From Dendrobium chrysotoxum (Eukaryota; Streptophyta; Magnoliopsida; Asparagales; Orchidaceae), in assembly GCA_019925795.1 (NCBI GenBank), contig CM034307.1, positions 40,077,201-40,141,200 on the forward strand: a stretch of 64,000 nucleotides of DNA. Direction: 5' to 3'. A program made the translations under genes and the position numbers. The notes beneath the pieces were generated by a model. It searched no databases. It was given only the letters and a program-made list of their open reading frames with translations, and had not been told where the DNA came from. Below are positions 1 to 9,170 of this stretch, one piece after another; the first letter of the stretch is position 1; the number at the start of each line of letters is the position of its first letter.

Positions 1-235
1 CTCGAAGTCTCGAACAGCTGCTTCTCGTCTCGACTCGAAGTATTAATTATTGAATTTACGGGTTAGCCGGGTCGTAGTCGGGTTGGCGGGTTGACCCGAA
101 CCCGACCCGAAATTTAAACGGGTCAAGAAATTAGACCCGAACCCGACCCGTTTGTTTCACGGGTTGACCCAAACCCGAATTTTTCGGGTCGGGTTCGGGT
201 CGGGTTTTCGGGTCGGGTCAGAAATTGACACCCCT
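1..235. repeat. Right end of a GACCCG-rich inverted-repeat element (hAT/MITE-like)
   Basis: The segment is dense in GGGTCGGGTT and AACCCGACCCG words and ends with ATTGACACCCCTA. The same ending occurs at 56366 and, as an inverted pair, at both ends of 57311-57990. It abuts the gypsy LTR at 236, where the matching LTR at 6315-8078 continues with unrelated sequence, so the element probably inserted into that LTR. Its left end lies outside the window. Assignment to hAT-like non-autonomous elements is inferred from the terminal motif; no target duplication can be checked. Confidence 0.5.
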
Positions 236-552
236 ACTTGGGACTTCAACACTCAAGAACTCACAAGCTCCAGAGAAAGAAAATCTCAATTTTCATTAAG
301 TAATCATCATCCTTCTCATACAAGATGAGGACCTTATATATAGGCCTCCAAGCAACTAGAAACAAGAAAGACAAGAATGCCCTCAGGGCTACAACTCAAA
401 CACAAAAAAAATAAAGGGTATAATCGTCAAAACTTAAATAGAAACAACTTAATACAAAACATATATAAAAAATAAAGACTCATAATCGTCGTCGTCGATC
501 TGCGATGCTTCGGTGATAAACATTCTAGAATCTCCTGTTGATGTTCTCATCA
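236..552 (-). mobile_element. Partial 3' LTR of the Ty3/gypsy element
   Basis: About 315 bp match the right part of the LTR at 7762-8078 with scattered substitutions, and both end in CTCATCA. On the minus strand it begins TGATGAGAAC and carries a TATATATA box near 333-345, about 210 bp into the LTR. The rest of the LTR is missing from the window because a GACCCG-rich element lies at 1-235. The chromodomain reading frame runs 28 bp into this LTR before its stop at 525. Confidence 0.85.
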
Positions 553-1160
553 TTCTCCACGAGTGGGAGATTACTCGACCCTGTCGAGTAAGCGTCAAGA
601 GTGCTCTCATATAGCTCTAGAAGGTCAGGATCCAATCTCTGAAGCTCAATGCGATCAATCCACGTATTCTCGGTCTCCAATTTCCCTTTCCATTGAACTA
701 AATACCTTCGGCACCCCCCACCTTTGGTGGAAATAATTTCATCGCTAAGTATTGCTTCGATCTTTTCCGCATTAGGTGAAGTAGGAATATTTCGGAGTGG
801 ATGTAGGCTAGGGTTCTCACCAGGTGTGGTCTCACAAGGCTCATGATTTAGTTGATTAGTGGGGTTAAACTCTGGTCCCTCAAAGGTTACAAGATCTTCA
901 ATGTTAAATGTAAGATTAATGTGAAGACCTTTAGGTAGGTCTAGCACATAAGCATTATCGTTTATTTTTGAAATTATTTTGAAAGGTCCTGCACTTCTAG
1001 CATGTAACTTCTTAACGATCCCTTTTGGGAATCGCTCCGGACGAATTCGAACCATTACAGAATCTCCAACCTTAAATTCCTTGAATCTTCTCTTGAGATC
1101 CGCATTGAGTTTATAATTAGCATTGCTTTGTTCAATTTTTTTATAAATTTCTTTATACAA
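525..1160 (-). pseudogene. Chromovirus integrase C-terminus and chromodomain fragment
   Basis: The 211-aa open stretch begins in the integrase C-terminal region (VGDSVMVRIRPERFPKG, then AGPFKIISKINDNAYVLDLP, typical of the GPY/F module of Ty3/gypsy integrases). It ends with a chromodomain at about residues 130-190, containing YLVQWKGK and ENTWI. In this family chromodomains steer integration toward particular chromatin; that role is family knowledge. The frame is the same as the integrase fragment ending at 1164, with only a stop codon between them, so this is one broken reading frame. Its stop lies inside the 3' LTR. Confidence 0.85.
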
Positions 1161-1163
1161 TTC

Positions 1164-1694
1164 CTATAAATGAGATGCAAATGTAGATGCAGACTCAGAC
1201 ATCCTAACCTTAGGATTCATAGGGATCAAATCTATGGGCTGTTTTGGTTGGTATCCGTACACAATTTCAGCAGGACTTAGACCAGTGTTTCTATTGACAG
1301 AGTTGTTATAGGCAAATTCAGCTATCAGGAGTTTAGAATCCCAATCCCGAATGCTCTCTCCTACCAAGATCCTAAGTAGATTTCCTATGAACTTAACATC
1401 TCGATCTGACACTATGGTCTTGGGCAGCCCGTGGAGCCTAACAATTTCATCAAAATAAAGCTTGGCAATCCTGGAAGCGTCGAATGTTTTAGGACACGGG
1501 AGGAAATGAGCCATCTTAGAGAAACGGTCAACGACTACACACACAGAATCGTGCTTCCTAACAGTCTTGGGCAGACCTAAGACAAAGTCCATGCTAACGT
1601 CCTGCCAAGGGCAATGGGGAACAGGGAGGGGCGTGTAAAGTCTAGTGTTTTTCTTTCGCTGCTTAGCTAATTGACAAACGTGACACCTTTTCAC
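1164..1694 (-). pseudogene. Integrase core fragment with internal deletion
   Basis: The fragment starts at the second half of the zinc-binding HHCC module (RCHVCQLAK). It continues into the catalytic core with the first aspartate in DVSMDFVLGLP and the second in IVSDRDVKF. Directly after DRDVKFIG the protein jumps to NLLRILVGE and then KLLIAEFAYNNS. The stretch that normally holds the HPQTDGQTE region and the catalytic glutamate is absent, so this copy cannot be catalytically competent. It is in a different frame from the upstream fragment at 1694-2008, which implies a frameshift near 1700-1745. Confidence 0.85.
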
Positions 1695-2008
1695 TAATTT
1701 GCTAACATCGCGCTTAAGACTTGGCCAGAAAAATCTACTATCGCGGCGATGGTTTTGGTTTGCCTAAAGTGCCCAGCTAAACCTCCAGCGTGTAATTCCC
1801 AAACGAGAAATTCTCTAAGAGAAGTGTTGGGGATACAGAATTTGTGTGACTTAAATAAGTAACCATCTTCCAGAAGAAAATCGCCAACGATACGCGCATT
1901 TCCAGTAGTTAATAAGGCGTACGTCTCTTTAAAGTCAGGGCAATCCAGGTAGTCTTCTTTAATTTGTTCAAATTCAATTACTTCTGCCCTCATCTCCCTA
2001 GTCATCAT
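1694..2008 (-). pseudogene. RNase H/integrase linker and zinc-finger start of gypsy pol
   Basis: This 104-aa stretch matches the region between RNase H and the integrase core of Ty3/gypsy pol. It includes the LLEDGYLFKSHKFCIP segment and the first half of the HHCC zinc module (ELHAGGLAGHF). The reading then runs out of register into nonsense before a stop at 1694, consistent with a frameshift. It shares its frame with the RT and RNase H fragments upstream. Confidence 0.75.
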
Positions 2009-2176
2009 TATCCGACGACTTAGGGCGTCTACAGCCTTATTCTCAGATCCTGCCTTATATCTGATCGTGTAGGTGTATTCCTGAAGAAATTCAACCCAAT
2101 GACCATGTCGTGCATTGATTTTCTTTTGAGAGTTTATGTATCGTAGGGCTTCGTGGTCAGAAAAAATGACAAATTC

Positions 2177-2599
2177 TTATGGGAGTAGATAATGTCTCCA
2201 ATGTCTAAGCGATTGAATGATAGCATGGAACACTTTATCGTAAGTGGAGTATCGTTGTCTTATATCATTTAACTTCTCACTAAAGTAGGCGACAGGGTGT
2301 CCTTCTTGAGATAGGACTCCACCAATGCCAATGCCTGAAGCGTCGCAGGTTACTTCAAAGACCTTTGAGAAGTCAGGTAATCGCATGACTAGAGCTTCTA
2401 CCATCCTCCTCTTTATTTCCTCAAAAGCCTTAGAAGCAGATATGGTCCATTGGAATTCTCCCTTCTTAAAACAGTCAATTATGGGGGCCACAATGATGCT
2501 GAAATTCCAAATAAACCTCCGATAGAACGTGGCCAGTCCATGAAAACTTCTAACATCCCTGATGGTTTTAGGTTCAGGCCACTCGTTGATTGCTCGCAC
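2177..2599 (-). pseudogene. Gypsy RT C-terminus and RNase H fragment
   Basis: The fragment opens with the RT connection motif RSFHGLATFYRRFIWNFS, which matches the usual LxGLxxYYRRFI signature. It continues into the RNase H domain with VTCDASGIGIGGVLSQEG, holding the first catalytic aspartate, and AYFSEKLN. It ends at HWRHYLLP where a stop follows. It is in frame with the RT fragment at 2624-2920; a nonsense codon near 2624 separates them. Confidence 0.87.
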
Positions 2600-2623
2600 A
2601 TTCTCAGGATCAACCGATATTCC

Positions 2624-2920
2624 TTATGAGGATATTATAAACCCTAGAACGGTGATGCTATCTGTGAGGAACATATATTTCTTAGGATTTCCATAGAGTT
2701 GTTCCTTCCTCAAAACCTCACAGACTTGACTCAAATGATTTAAATGTGGGTCCACTGAATTACTATAGATTAGGATGTCATCAAAGTAAACTACCACGAA
2801 TTTCCCGAGGAAGGGCCTGAGGACTTGAGTCATGACTCTCATAAACGTGCTTGAGGCATTACTCAGGCCAAAAGGTATAACCGTCCATTCGTAAAGTCCA
2901 TCTTTTGTTTTGAATGCCAT
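2624..2920 (-). pseudogene. Gypsy reverse transcriptase palm fragment (FDD box)
   Basis: The 98-aa fragment carries MAFKTKDGLYEWTVIPFGL, SNASSTFMRVM and the catalytic box VVYFDDILIYS, all standard for Ty3/gypsy reverse transcriptase. Its N-terminal neighbour in the protein (3731-4486) ends at SGYHQIKIRP. The solo LTR at 2941-3733 sits precisely in the gap between the two fragments. LTR plus 5-bp duplication is 798 bp, so the reading frame is preserved across it by chance. An in-frame stop follows at 2624. Confidence 0.9.
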
Positions 2921-2940
2921 TTTTCATTCGTCTCCAGGAC

Positions 2941-3688
2941 TGATGCAATCAAAATAGAGGACAACTACGATTGCAAAAACAACTATACATCTTCCTTTTC
3001 AAACAAAAATAATAATATAAAAAACACCACATAAACAAGACTTTCCTAAATATAACTTAACAAAGACACCTTTATAGATAATTTTTTAAACGACAAACAA
3101 AACAAGACTCATTGGCAACCTAAAGATGCTTGAGAGAAAGATACATTTGAGGTGGACACTTGCGGAGAGAAGAAATAGATAAGAAGTCTAGACGAAATAT
3201 AGCTCGCAAGCTATAGAGAGGAGAAGAGAAAGGGAAATATAGCTCGCAAGCTATCAAAGAAAAACCCTCAGGTTTTAGCTCCAAAAATTATCCATTTCAC
3301 ACTTTTTATGCTAAAAAACATCACATATATAGAGGAGAAAAGAGGCAGACAAAAAGCCCCAAATGCCTCCAGTCGATCCAATCAGGAAAGGGAAAACAGA
3401 TGGCCAGCAGGCGGCACCAGGATCAGCACCCAAAGGGACCACACAGGGGACATGAAGAGGCAGCTACGGGAACAGAAAAAACCAGCCACGGGACAGGAGC
3501 CAGGCGCAGGAACCGAAAGGCCACAGAGAGGGGGAAAGAACCAGGCCCACACCCCTTAATGAGCTAAAAAAGGAGAACTAAAAGAAATAATGAGCTGAAA
3601 ACATAGCAGCTCCCAACCATAGCAGCTCCACCCGAATAGCCAAGCCCAAACCAAGGAACCAAATCAGCCCAAAAGCCAAGAATGAGTC

Positions 3689-3721
<33 letters not shown>

Positions 3722-3733
3722 TTGCCTACATCA
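2941..3733 (-). mobile_element. Solo LTR nested in the gypsy RT, target duplication AGGAC
   Basis: The 793-bp segment begins TGATGCAATC and ends CCTACATCA. It is flanked on both sides by AGGAC (2936-2940 and 3734-3738), a perfect 5-bp target duplication. No coding sequence or internal region is present, so it is a solo LTR left by recombination between two LTRs. Its reverse complement resembles the longer solo LTR at 9771-11114: shared GGGCTG and TAGCTCATTA words, CCTGAGGGTTTT, and paired AGCTTGCGAGCT words. A TATATA box near 3321-3330 reads on the minus strand. A run of about 31 C lies at 3691-3721. Confidence 0.9.
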
Positions 3734-4486
3734 AGGACGAATCTTAATTTGATGGTAGCCACTCTTGAGATCAATTTTAAAAAATAAGATGGATCCTGTC
3801 ATCATGTCTAATATGTCATCCAAATGAGGGATGGGGAAACAGTATTTCACCGTGATTTTATTGATTGCTCTACTGTCGACACACATTCTCCAAGAGCCAT
3901 CTTTCTTGGGTGTCAATAGAGCCGGGATAGCGCACGGGCTAAGGCTTTCCTTAATAAACCCACGTTGAAGTAATTCATCTACCTGTTTCTTAAGTTCAAC
4001 ATGCTCCTTAGGGTTCATGCAATAATGATGTAGGTTGGGTAAGGAAGCTTCAGGTACTAGGTTAATAACATGCTGGATGTCTCTTAAAGGAGGGAGTTGG
4101 TTGGGTAAATCTTCAGGGAAGACGTCAACGAAGGTTTCAAGGAGAGGTTTCACCTCTTCGAGGATAGGTTCTCCCTGATCATCACTCATTTCCTTGGCTA
4201 CTAAAGCGTATAAGGGGGATCCTAACTCAAGTTTAGTGCTCAGGTCTTTGGCGGTTAGCAGATTTAGGCCAGTGTTGGGTTTAAGGGAATTGGGCTTTAC
4301 TTCATCCCGAGTAGACTTGGGTTGAGAAGGTAAAAGCTTAATCTTCTTTCCATCGTGCTCAAACACACAGGTGTTCGATCTCCCGTAGATGTGAACATCG
4401 TTATTGAAAAGCCAGGGGCGTCCAAGGATGATTTGGTCGACGTCCATGGTTAAAATATCACACCAAATTTTTTCCTTATATCCCAC
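3731..4486 (-). pseudogene. Gypsy protease C-terminus and RT N-terminus
   Basis: The fragment contains the protease flap-side motif QIILGRPWLFNND, then a linker. The N-terminal reverse-transcriptase fingers and palm follow: LQRGFIKESLSPCAIPALLTPKKDGSWRMC split over two motifs, DSRAINKITVKY, PHLDDILDMM, and the first catalytic aspartate in FKIDLKSGYHQI. It stops at the solo-LTR insertion point. It is in frame with the zinc-knuckle/protease fragment upstream, from which a nonsense codon at 4541-4543 separates it. Confidence 0.9.
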
Positions 4487-4540
4487 AAACTCAATAGGGA
4501 TAAGGCTCCTCTCTTTTACTTCCAGAGCTGTCGAGTTGAT

Positions 4541-5047
4541 CTAAGCGACTTTGTATGGGTTTGGGTGCGGGCTCGTCTTCAGATGAAGTTTAGAAATCAT
4601 TGCAGATGAAACAACGTTAACGCAGCTCCCACTATCAATGATAACCTTGCAGTTCTTGTCACTGATCTTGGTAAAGGTGTGGAAGATGGAAGTCCTATGC
4701 CAGTCGTTACTCAGTTTAGGTTGTGATAAGGCACACCTAACAACTTGCAGGTCTAGTTGATCCACCTTCTGGAGGCAGTGGATTACGGCAGTGTCTTCTT
4801 CACAGAAGAAGTCCTCTTCGTCATCAATGTGATGAACTAGTTCCGTATTGGGTTCATCCTCCTCGTCGATAACTTCTTCGATGATAGTCACCTTATAGGG
4901 ACTGGAACATTGAGAGGCAATGTGTCTATATCCATGGCACCTGAAACACTTGGTTCCCGCAGGGGTTTTGGGTGACTCTCGTTCAGAGGTCTTATTCTTA
5001 AAGTCAGAACGGGGTTGAAATTGCCCAGCAGTGGGACGGCTAGTCAT
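4541..5047 (-). pseudogene. Gypsy gag zinc knuckle and aspartic protease N-terminus
   Basis: The stretch carries a CX2CX4HX4C zinc knuckle (CFRCHGYRHIASQC) typical of nucleocapsid. An acidic spacer follows, then the aspartic protease active-site motif IIDSGSCVNVVS. It is preceded by an in-frame stop at 5102-5104 that separates it from the main gag domain, and it ends at a stop at 4541-4543. All three pieces share one frame, so gag and pol were probably a single open reading frame, as in many chromoviruses. Confidence 0.85.
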
Positions 5048-5101
5048 GGATCCAAAGGGCTTGTTTTGAGGTTGACTAGATGAAGGCTTAAAAGGGTTAG
5101 G

Positions 5102-6029
5102 TCAGGAGTCTTGGTTCCTAGAGTAGGTGTGGTTCTTAGACTCTTCTAGCTCCAACACAAGACTACAAGCAGCTTCAAGTGTAGTAGCTCCTCTAGCGAA
5201 CAGCTCATTCCTAAGATCTTCCCTAAGTCCCGCTCTAAACATAGAGAGAAGTTGGGCAGGGGTGGTGGTCTCCTCACCACTACAGCGGATCATAAGATCA
5301 TCGAAGGCAGCTATGTAATCTTTCACTGGCTTACTTCCCTGAGTCAGTCTATTCCAACGATCTAAAAGCGTAGGATAGTAGGAAGGGGGAAGATATTTTT
5401 GCTTCAGTTCTTGTTTCATCGTCCTCCAATCAATAATAAGGTACTCTCCCCGAGTCTCGCACATATGTTCAAGGTTGGCCCAAAATTGATTCGCCCTACC
5501 AGTCAACTTCAATTCTGTGAATCTCACTTTTCTTTCCTCCGAAATGTTGTACCACCTGAAGTAACTATCAATTCCCTTAAGCCAATCTAGGTAAACTTGT
5601 GGATCAAGAGTGCCATCGAAGGACGGGGCATCGACTCGTATGGTTTTTGAGTAACTGAGCATCATTATCTCTCCAAATCGGACCATTCCCTACAGGTTCT
5701 TGAGCAGGTCTGTAGTTTTGACGGTGTTGATCTTTAGGTGGTCCGTAGTCAGCTCGAGGTTCTTCAACGTATGGGGACGAGGGTCTAGACGAAGTATACA
5801 TTGTATGATTTCCTAACCGTTCACTGTGATCTAAACGGTCTCCAGCTTGTCGTCTAAAGTCAGCTAACTCGCCTTGAGTTTCTCTAATTTGTTGGGTAAC
5901 CGTTGTCAATTGTCCTACAATTAGGTCTAGGGCCTGCTGAATTTGTTCCGGGTCCATGGTTAGACACTGGGGAGCACTTAGGAGTGAAGCTAAGTAGTGG
6001 ACAGCACCTAGATGCAAAGTTAGACTCAC
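5102..6029 (-). pseudogene. Gypsy gag, frameshifted
   Basis: Two overlapping frames make up the gag protein. The first (6029-5604) opens near DPEQIQQALDLIVGQL, a short coiled-coil-like start. After a frameshift near 5690 the second frame (5686-5102) carries the retrotransposon gag domain, with FDGTLDPQVYLDWL, YFRWYNISEERKVRF and the WDRLTQGS-like segment WNRLTQGSKPVKDY. The likely original start is the ATG at about 5957, beginning MDPEQI, rather than the upstream ATG at 6029. The domain packages element RNA in virus-like particles; that role is family knowledge. Confidence 0.82.
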
Positions 6030-6298
6030 TAAAATGTCGCTAAATGATGCAGGAATCGTTTGGACAGCAAGCTACAATAAAGGGTTAAGTAATCTAGGCA
6101 CTTAGGAAGGTTGTTAGGTGGAGGACAGCACCTAAACACTTAAGAAACTAGTCCAATAGATGAGTGCAGGAAATGAGTGGGCAGCAAGCACAACAGTAAA
6201 TTAAACTAAATTAAATGATGATATGCGTGCAATACTACTTAAGAATGGTTAGGTAAACTCCTAGGAAGACTTCTAGCACATGTGGCGCATGCTAGCCA

Positions 6299-6312
6299 TG
6301 CTCTGATACCAA
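6299..6312 (-). other. Primer-binding site of the gypsy element (initiator tRNA-Met)
   Basis: On the minus strand TTGGTATCAGAGC lies two bases inside the 5' LTR. This complements the 3' end of plant initiator methionine tRNA, which primes minus-strand DNA synthesis in many plant LTR elements and in caulimoviruses. Confidence 0.88.
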
Positions 6313-6314
6313 GA

Positions 6315-8078
6315 TGATGTGAAACCATTAGGAATTGCATTAGAGATTATAAAAAAATTAATTAAGCTTGTAATATAAACTAATATTTCACAAGATTGGA
6401 TGCTTAGAATTCAAGACTATCAATAATGTAAGGGCAATCGATTACAATGTAGAGTAACAGTCACTTGAAAATAATTTCATCCATAAAGGTAAACTTAAAT
6501 GTTGTAACAAGAAATCCCACACATAACAAATAGAAAAGTCACCTTGAAGTTCCCTCACTCACGCTCATCTAGTAGGGGTTAGCGGAAAAGAATCTTAGCA
6601 AGCCGAACGATGCCACCAAAGCTGAGAAGACCCCTATGGTTATAGCCCAACGAAAGTTCACCAGAGAAGGAGAGGACGCGGGTGGGTGTCCAGTGATTTG
6701 CCAAGATCCAGATGGTCGCTGTTCGTCGATGATGTCCGCCAAAGTGTCGAGGATGCGATCGACGTATTCCTTGACGGTGTAGTCAAAGCCAAATCCCGGA
6801 TCAAAGAAAGGAGATTGTATAATATCTATTTGGCCATACTCGTCGTACGCGAATCCATAATCAACCTCGGGATCCGCCATCCATGGACAAAGGCCTCTTT
6901 GATTCTTGGAGACGATGGGTGGTCGGCGGCTTGTGAATAGAGAGAGAAGAGGGGGTGTTGGTGGGGCTCTCGAGTAGGGAGAGAGAGAGGGGGCGGCTAG
7001 GGATTAAGTTAGGGTTAGGGAAAATTTTAGAAATCTGAAATTAATTTCAAATTAACTGAATTTGGAGGGAATTGAATTTGAATTTAATTTCAAATTCAAA
7101 TGGGGTAGGAATTGAAGTAGAGAGAGAGAAGCCAAGGGAAAGGGGGGCCGGTGGCATTAGGAGGAGATTAGGGGAGGATTTAATTGAGATTGGGATTTGA
7201 ATAGGAGAGAAAAAAGGCAAGGGGAAAGGGCCGGCCACATGAAGAGGGGATAAAGTGTCTAAGTTCAATGTATGTGGGTCCAAGAGAATTAAATTTTGAT
7301 TGGAATCAAATCTGAAATTAATCTCAGATTTGATTAATTTTAGGGAGGATTCCTAATTAAAATTTATTAGGGAGGGAACTATTTGAATTCAAATATTGAA
7401 TTGAATTCAAATAAATAATCCTTCCTAATTGGGGGAGAATAATTTAGGAAAGTAATTATGGACTTTGAATTTTGAATTTCAAAATTCTTGGAAGAGGGTT
7501 AGGGTGGCCGGCGGCATGGGGAAGGCTAAGGGGTGGTGGTGACGGCTTGAGGAGGGGTGGCCGGTGGTGGGAAAAGCCTAGGGGGTGGCGGCTAAGGAAA
7601 GAGAGGGGGTTTCGGTTGGGGGTGATGCAGGCCGGTAGTGGGGATGGGGTTCCAGCGGCTTGAGGAGAGGGCGGGTGGTGAGGTAGGCGGTGGGAAGGAG
7701 GGAAGAGTCGAACCACGAGCCCAGAGCACCTCCGCGACTGGTGGGTATTTCTTTGCCCACACTTGGGACTTCAACACTCAAGAACTCACAAGCTTCAGAG
7801 AAAGAAAATCTCAATTTTCATTAAGTAATCATCATCCTTCTCATACAAGATGAGGACCTTATATATAAGTCTCCAAGCAACTAGAAAAAAGAAAGACAAG
7901 AATGCCCTCAGGGCTACAACTCAAACTCAAAAAAGATAAAGGGTACAATCGTCAAAACTTAAATAGAAACAACTTAATACAAAACATATATCAAAAATAA
8001 AGACTCCTAATCGTCGTCATCGATCTGTGATGCTTCAGGTGATAAACATTCTGGAATCTCCTGCTGATGTCCTCATCA
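6315..8078 (-). mobile_element. 5' LTR of the Ty3/gypsy element
   Basis: The 1764-bp LTR starts (minus strand) TGATGAGGAC and ends TTTCACATCA, two bases before the primer-binding site. A TATATATAAG box lies near 7858-7868 on the minus strand. The interior is G-rich on the plus strand, with many AGAGAG, GGCCGG and TTGAATT words, and gives several chance open frames that show no recognisable protein. The right flank is CATTTG, the start of the ~1.1 kb repeat family. Confidence 0.87.
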
Positions 8079-9170
8079 CATTTGTTATTGTGATAAGTAG
8101 GACATTCATAAGCAAAGAATATATCTATCATTGTTGACTAACTAAAATTATCACTAAAGTTTGACATTGTTAGCATTAGAAGAAAGCATGATGAACAGCT
8201 CGATCATTGTTGGTTGAGTACAAAGAGCACTAAAGTTTGACATTGTATTGCTAACAGCAAGACAACCATCTACAATGAGCGTAACAAGTGGCATAATAAG
8301 CATCAATTGACTGCAACAAGCAATGCATCAAATATTGCTTTTGCCACAAACAGGATAGTCTTCAACAAAAATCACAACAAGCATCATCCATATTAAGGAA
8401 TTTTCTCCTTAGCTAACAATCATAAAAAAAAATCCGCAAAACGAAGTGAGAAATAAACATATCTATAAATTTCTAAAGAGTTATTTTGACTATTATCTAA
8501 AATATTATTTATATTTATCTACAATGAACAATGGAGATTGAAGCCTCCAATCATCAAATTTTGATACAATAATGCCTTGTCGCTGGATCACCCGCCCAAA
8601 CTAAGGCGAGTTTCCATTTAGAATGTAAAAAAGGCTAGGAAGACTATTTTTATTGATAATGAAGGCAAACTAAATGGTAATGTACATCCAAATAGGCCAT
8701 AGCGTGACCATTACAGGAGAAGGATCACCAATTATTGCAATTGCAAGACTACTGATTTGGGTTCACTTCCCAAAAATTAAAACAAACTATTAAATGTTAA
8801 AAGACATTCTCACAAACCTTAACAGTGCAAGAGTTTTACCCTATCATAGATGGAATATAAAAAAATACAATAAAGAGAAATTAATCACAGGATCGAACCT
8901 AGTTATAGAAATCACCTCCATACTACTGGATAAACTTTAATAAAAGGTATCCCTTAGGCAATCAAAATGGTAGATGATACTGCAGAAGGCATCCAGTTAG
9001 TTCCCAACGTGCATCAAACAAAAATACAAAGATGAGAAACGACAAGGGTGATAGTATATGCAAATAATAAATAATGGCTTCTGCGAGAGTTTAAGGCGGT
9101 GTATAGGACACTGCTTGTTGCATTCTTCAATCATCTTATTTTTAGTTGGCTACAACAAATGAAGCATCCG
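8079..9170. repeat. ~1.1-kb direct repeat, copy 1
   Basis: The copy starts at ACATTTGTTATTGTGAT and ends at GCTACAACAAATGAAGCATCCG. It is collinear with copies starting at 9171 and 11680, at an estimated 85-90% identity by eye. No open reading frame of note is present. The gypsy element inserted at its left edge, so more copies may lie further left. Confidence 0.75.

Larger units (their letters stand above)
236..8078 (-). mobile_element. Degenerate Ty3/gypsy chromovirus with nested solo LTR
   Basis: In minus-strand order the element shows 5' LTR 8078-6315, primer-binding site near 6300-6312, gag, aspartic protease, reverse transcriptase, RNase H, integrase and chromodomain, then the 3' LTR at 552. 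The protease-RT-RNase H-integrase order and the C-terminal chromodomain identify a Ty3/gypsy chromovirus. It is dead: gag has a frameshift, pol has several in-frame stops, RT is split by a solo LTR at 2941-3733, and the integrase has lost its catalytic glutamate segment. Terminal bases form TGATG...CATCA. The target duplication cannot be checked because the left flank is outside the window. Confidence 0.93.

Noticed and set aside
7456..7853. Proline- and glycine-rich frames as genes
   Set aside because: They lie inside the gypsy 5' LTR and come from GGC/GGT-rich low-complexity sequence on both strands.
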